A DNA stretch of 64,000 nt from Himantopus leucocephalus (taxonomy: Eukaryota > Chordata > Aves > Charadriiformes > Recurvirostridae), in assembly GCA_003993805.1 (NCBI GenBank), contig RSEF01000003.1, positions 101,735,264 through 101,799,263 on the forward strand, in the 5' to 3' direction. How positions within the stretch are numbered: the stretch's first letter is position 1; every line of letters begins with the position of its first letter. Under the pieces are notes generated by a model. It had not been told where the DNA came from and made no database searches. It saw only the letters and a list, made by a program, of their open reading frames with translations. Both the position numbers and the translations under genes were made by a program. Of this stretch, positions 62,201-64,000 are shown in pieces.

Positions 62201-63904
62201 TGTACTGTTCTCATTATAAGTAATTGCTGCATATAAATTGATGCCACATTTTCATGACAAATAACCACAGAAAGGACCTAAACTAAGAGTGTTCTCTAAA
62301 GCATAATTTGAAGCAGTTACTGCTGCGGTCACCCCAGTGACCTCTCTGCTGCAGCTGCTGGTGTCCCTGAAGACCCTGGAACAACTCAGTGCCTGCAGCC
62401 CCAGAGCTACTGGTGAGGCATAGCAGGACAAGCATCACCAGAGAAGTCAGGAGCAAGGGACGTCCTCATGTGAGGCTACAAGATCTGACAAAGAAGATAA
62501 CCTGGTTCAAGGCTCTGTTCTTCAGGGGGATACTCACTCTTTCACTATCAAATGAATATTGGGTGCTTGAGCAAGATTACTGGTGTCCACAAATACAGGT
62601 CATGCAACACACACAGTGTTTTGGGGCTGGAGAAAGAAACTTGATCAGTAATCCCAACAGTATGGTTGGTTGCTCCTCGGACACGTGCTCACTGGGAAGC
62701 GTGTGTGGCCCTAGCGGTTTTTGTGCAGTCGGAGACAAAATTTTGTTTCTTTCAGTGAAGCATCGTTTGACCTTTCAATGTTAAGAATTTATTTTCAGAC
62801 CATAAAGGCAGGACACATCTGAAGCTAATTTAAGATCAAAACTTCTCAGTTCAAATCATATAGCAAAAGGAGCGACATTTTCAGATGGGGCAGAGCCCAG
62901 AGCAAAAGGAAGCAATAAGTGCAAGTGCTAATATGTGAATTTCAGAAAAACAAAATGGCTTCTGAACCACCTTCCCTGGGCATGCCTGCATCCTCCAGCT
63001 CCACCGGATCGTGCATCCTTTTTCTTCTTGGAACAGTTGTGATGCCATAGCACAACTGTTCCTGTCTTTTTTGCTACTTGTCTCCAGTTTAGATGCCTGC
63101 AATTTTGATGGTCTGACTCTGTCCTGTTTCTTTTGCTTTTTACTGACACCGTGTACTTGTTCTGCTGCTTTTTATTCTTCTCTTTTGATCCCTTCCACAG
63201 ACAGTTTGGCTGATTGTGCTCTTTGGAAGCATTTGCGAGAGGAGTGATTTTCAGTGTACAGTCAGTGAACCCTGGAGAATCCACAAATTATTCCTAACAG
63301 TCCATGAGAGGTTGTTAAGAAAATCAAGTCTACTGTCAGCAGGGTTAAATGTTCTGTTTAGAGATCAATGCCTCCATTGAAAAAAGTCTCTGGAATGAAA
63401 ACTCTTGCTCTAGACTTACATCTGATTTTCTCCACAAGTGTTAAATGAATAATTGATTGCACATGCCCCATTCCACATCATCCCTTCCTTTATGATGGAA
63501 GTAAAATTCTCTATATATAGTAGTGACAAGACAGAGCTCAGAGTTATTTGTGAATATAGTTTCTGCCATTGTTTTTCTCTTTTTGGTACTACTGAGGCAA
63601 ATAATCTCATTAGTGATCTTAAATAAAAACACCAGAAATGACCAAAGATGGGAAGATTGATCAGCACAGAATTGCTATATACATGAAGAACCTGATGACG
63701 TGATGGACTAAATAAAAAGGCAAGGTTAGAGATTACTTAGAGATAATAGAATTTTTTTTGCTATATTCCAAAACTTGATCAAAATGTAACAGTTGATCAC
63801 AGGTCTAATAATCACCAGTAAACAGCCAAGCAAAAGGAAAAAGTTATATGAGGATGTAACAACATGGAAGGTATTTCTGGGCAATAGCAACAGAGAGATC
63901 TAGT

Positions 63905-64000
63905 GTTAGTGCTTAGTGCATGAGTCAAAAGCTGTGGATGTTGTTTACCTGGACTTGAGCAAAGCCTTTGACACCATTTCCCACAGCATTCTCCTGGAGA
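63905..64000 (+). mobile_element. CR1 LINE ORF2 reverse-transcriptase fragment (runs off window)
   Basis: 63937-64000 translates to a frame containing VDVVYLDLSKAFDTISHSIL, the RT motif A block of CR1-type non-LTR retrotransposons. The visible part is open and extends past the right edge. Whether the copy is intact cannot be judged. Confidence 0.9.

Larger units (their letters stand above)
51000..64000. other. Intergenic region upstream of PXDN
   Basis: About 13 kb with no supported gene. It contains CR1 pieces, an AT-rich block with homeodomain-type motifs (52380-52830), a hairpin (53997-54021), two single-N joins and simple repeats. In mammals the neighbour on this side is the 3' end of MYT1L. 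I see no MYT1L exon, consistent with it lying further right. Confidence 0.75.

Overview
The window is nuclear DNA from a vertebrate, almost certainly a bird. The unspliced, AT-rich landscape has small exons with GT/AG borders, a CpG-island promoter, and interspersed repeats that are nearly all CR1-type LINEs ending in the bird-typical ATTCTATGATT-like tails. I see no operons, phage, CRISPR arrays or bacterial genes. The species cannot be fixed from the sequence alone.

The one gene I can support is the 5' two-fifths of peroxidasin (PXDN) on the minus strand. Twelve exons read right to left from 50472 to 1468. They encode the signal peptide, a proline-rich spacer, the LRRNT cap, five leucine-rich repeats (one per 72-bp exon, all phase 2), the LRRCT cap and Ig-like domains 1 to 3. 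All visible splice sites are GT/AG and all phases join, giving 534 codons plus one base. The fourth Ig domain, the haem peroxidase domain and the VWC domain lie beyond the left edge. The match is to PXDN rather than its paralogue PXDNL, judged by the LRR and Ig2 sequences.

Layout: 1-12144 holds exons 12 to 5 with short introns. 12145-28169 holds exons 4 and 3 and long introns. 28170-28241 is exon 2. 28242-50236 is intron 1 (about 22 kb), with several CR1 copies and two 100-N gaps. 50237-50472 is coding exon 1, inside a CpG island at about 49800-50900. About 50900-64000 is upstream intergenic DNA with CR1 fragments, one hairpin, a false-looking tandem duplication and a CR1 reverse-transcriptase fragment running off the right edge.

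I found no new multi-gene system. The observations most worth following up are the two intronic GC-rich islands that could be alternative PXDN promoters, the CCG-encoded polyproline spacer after the signal peptide, the long purine tract upstream of the promoter, an AT-rich homeodomain-motif block upstream of PXDN, and single-N assembly joins flanked by duplicated sequence.
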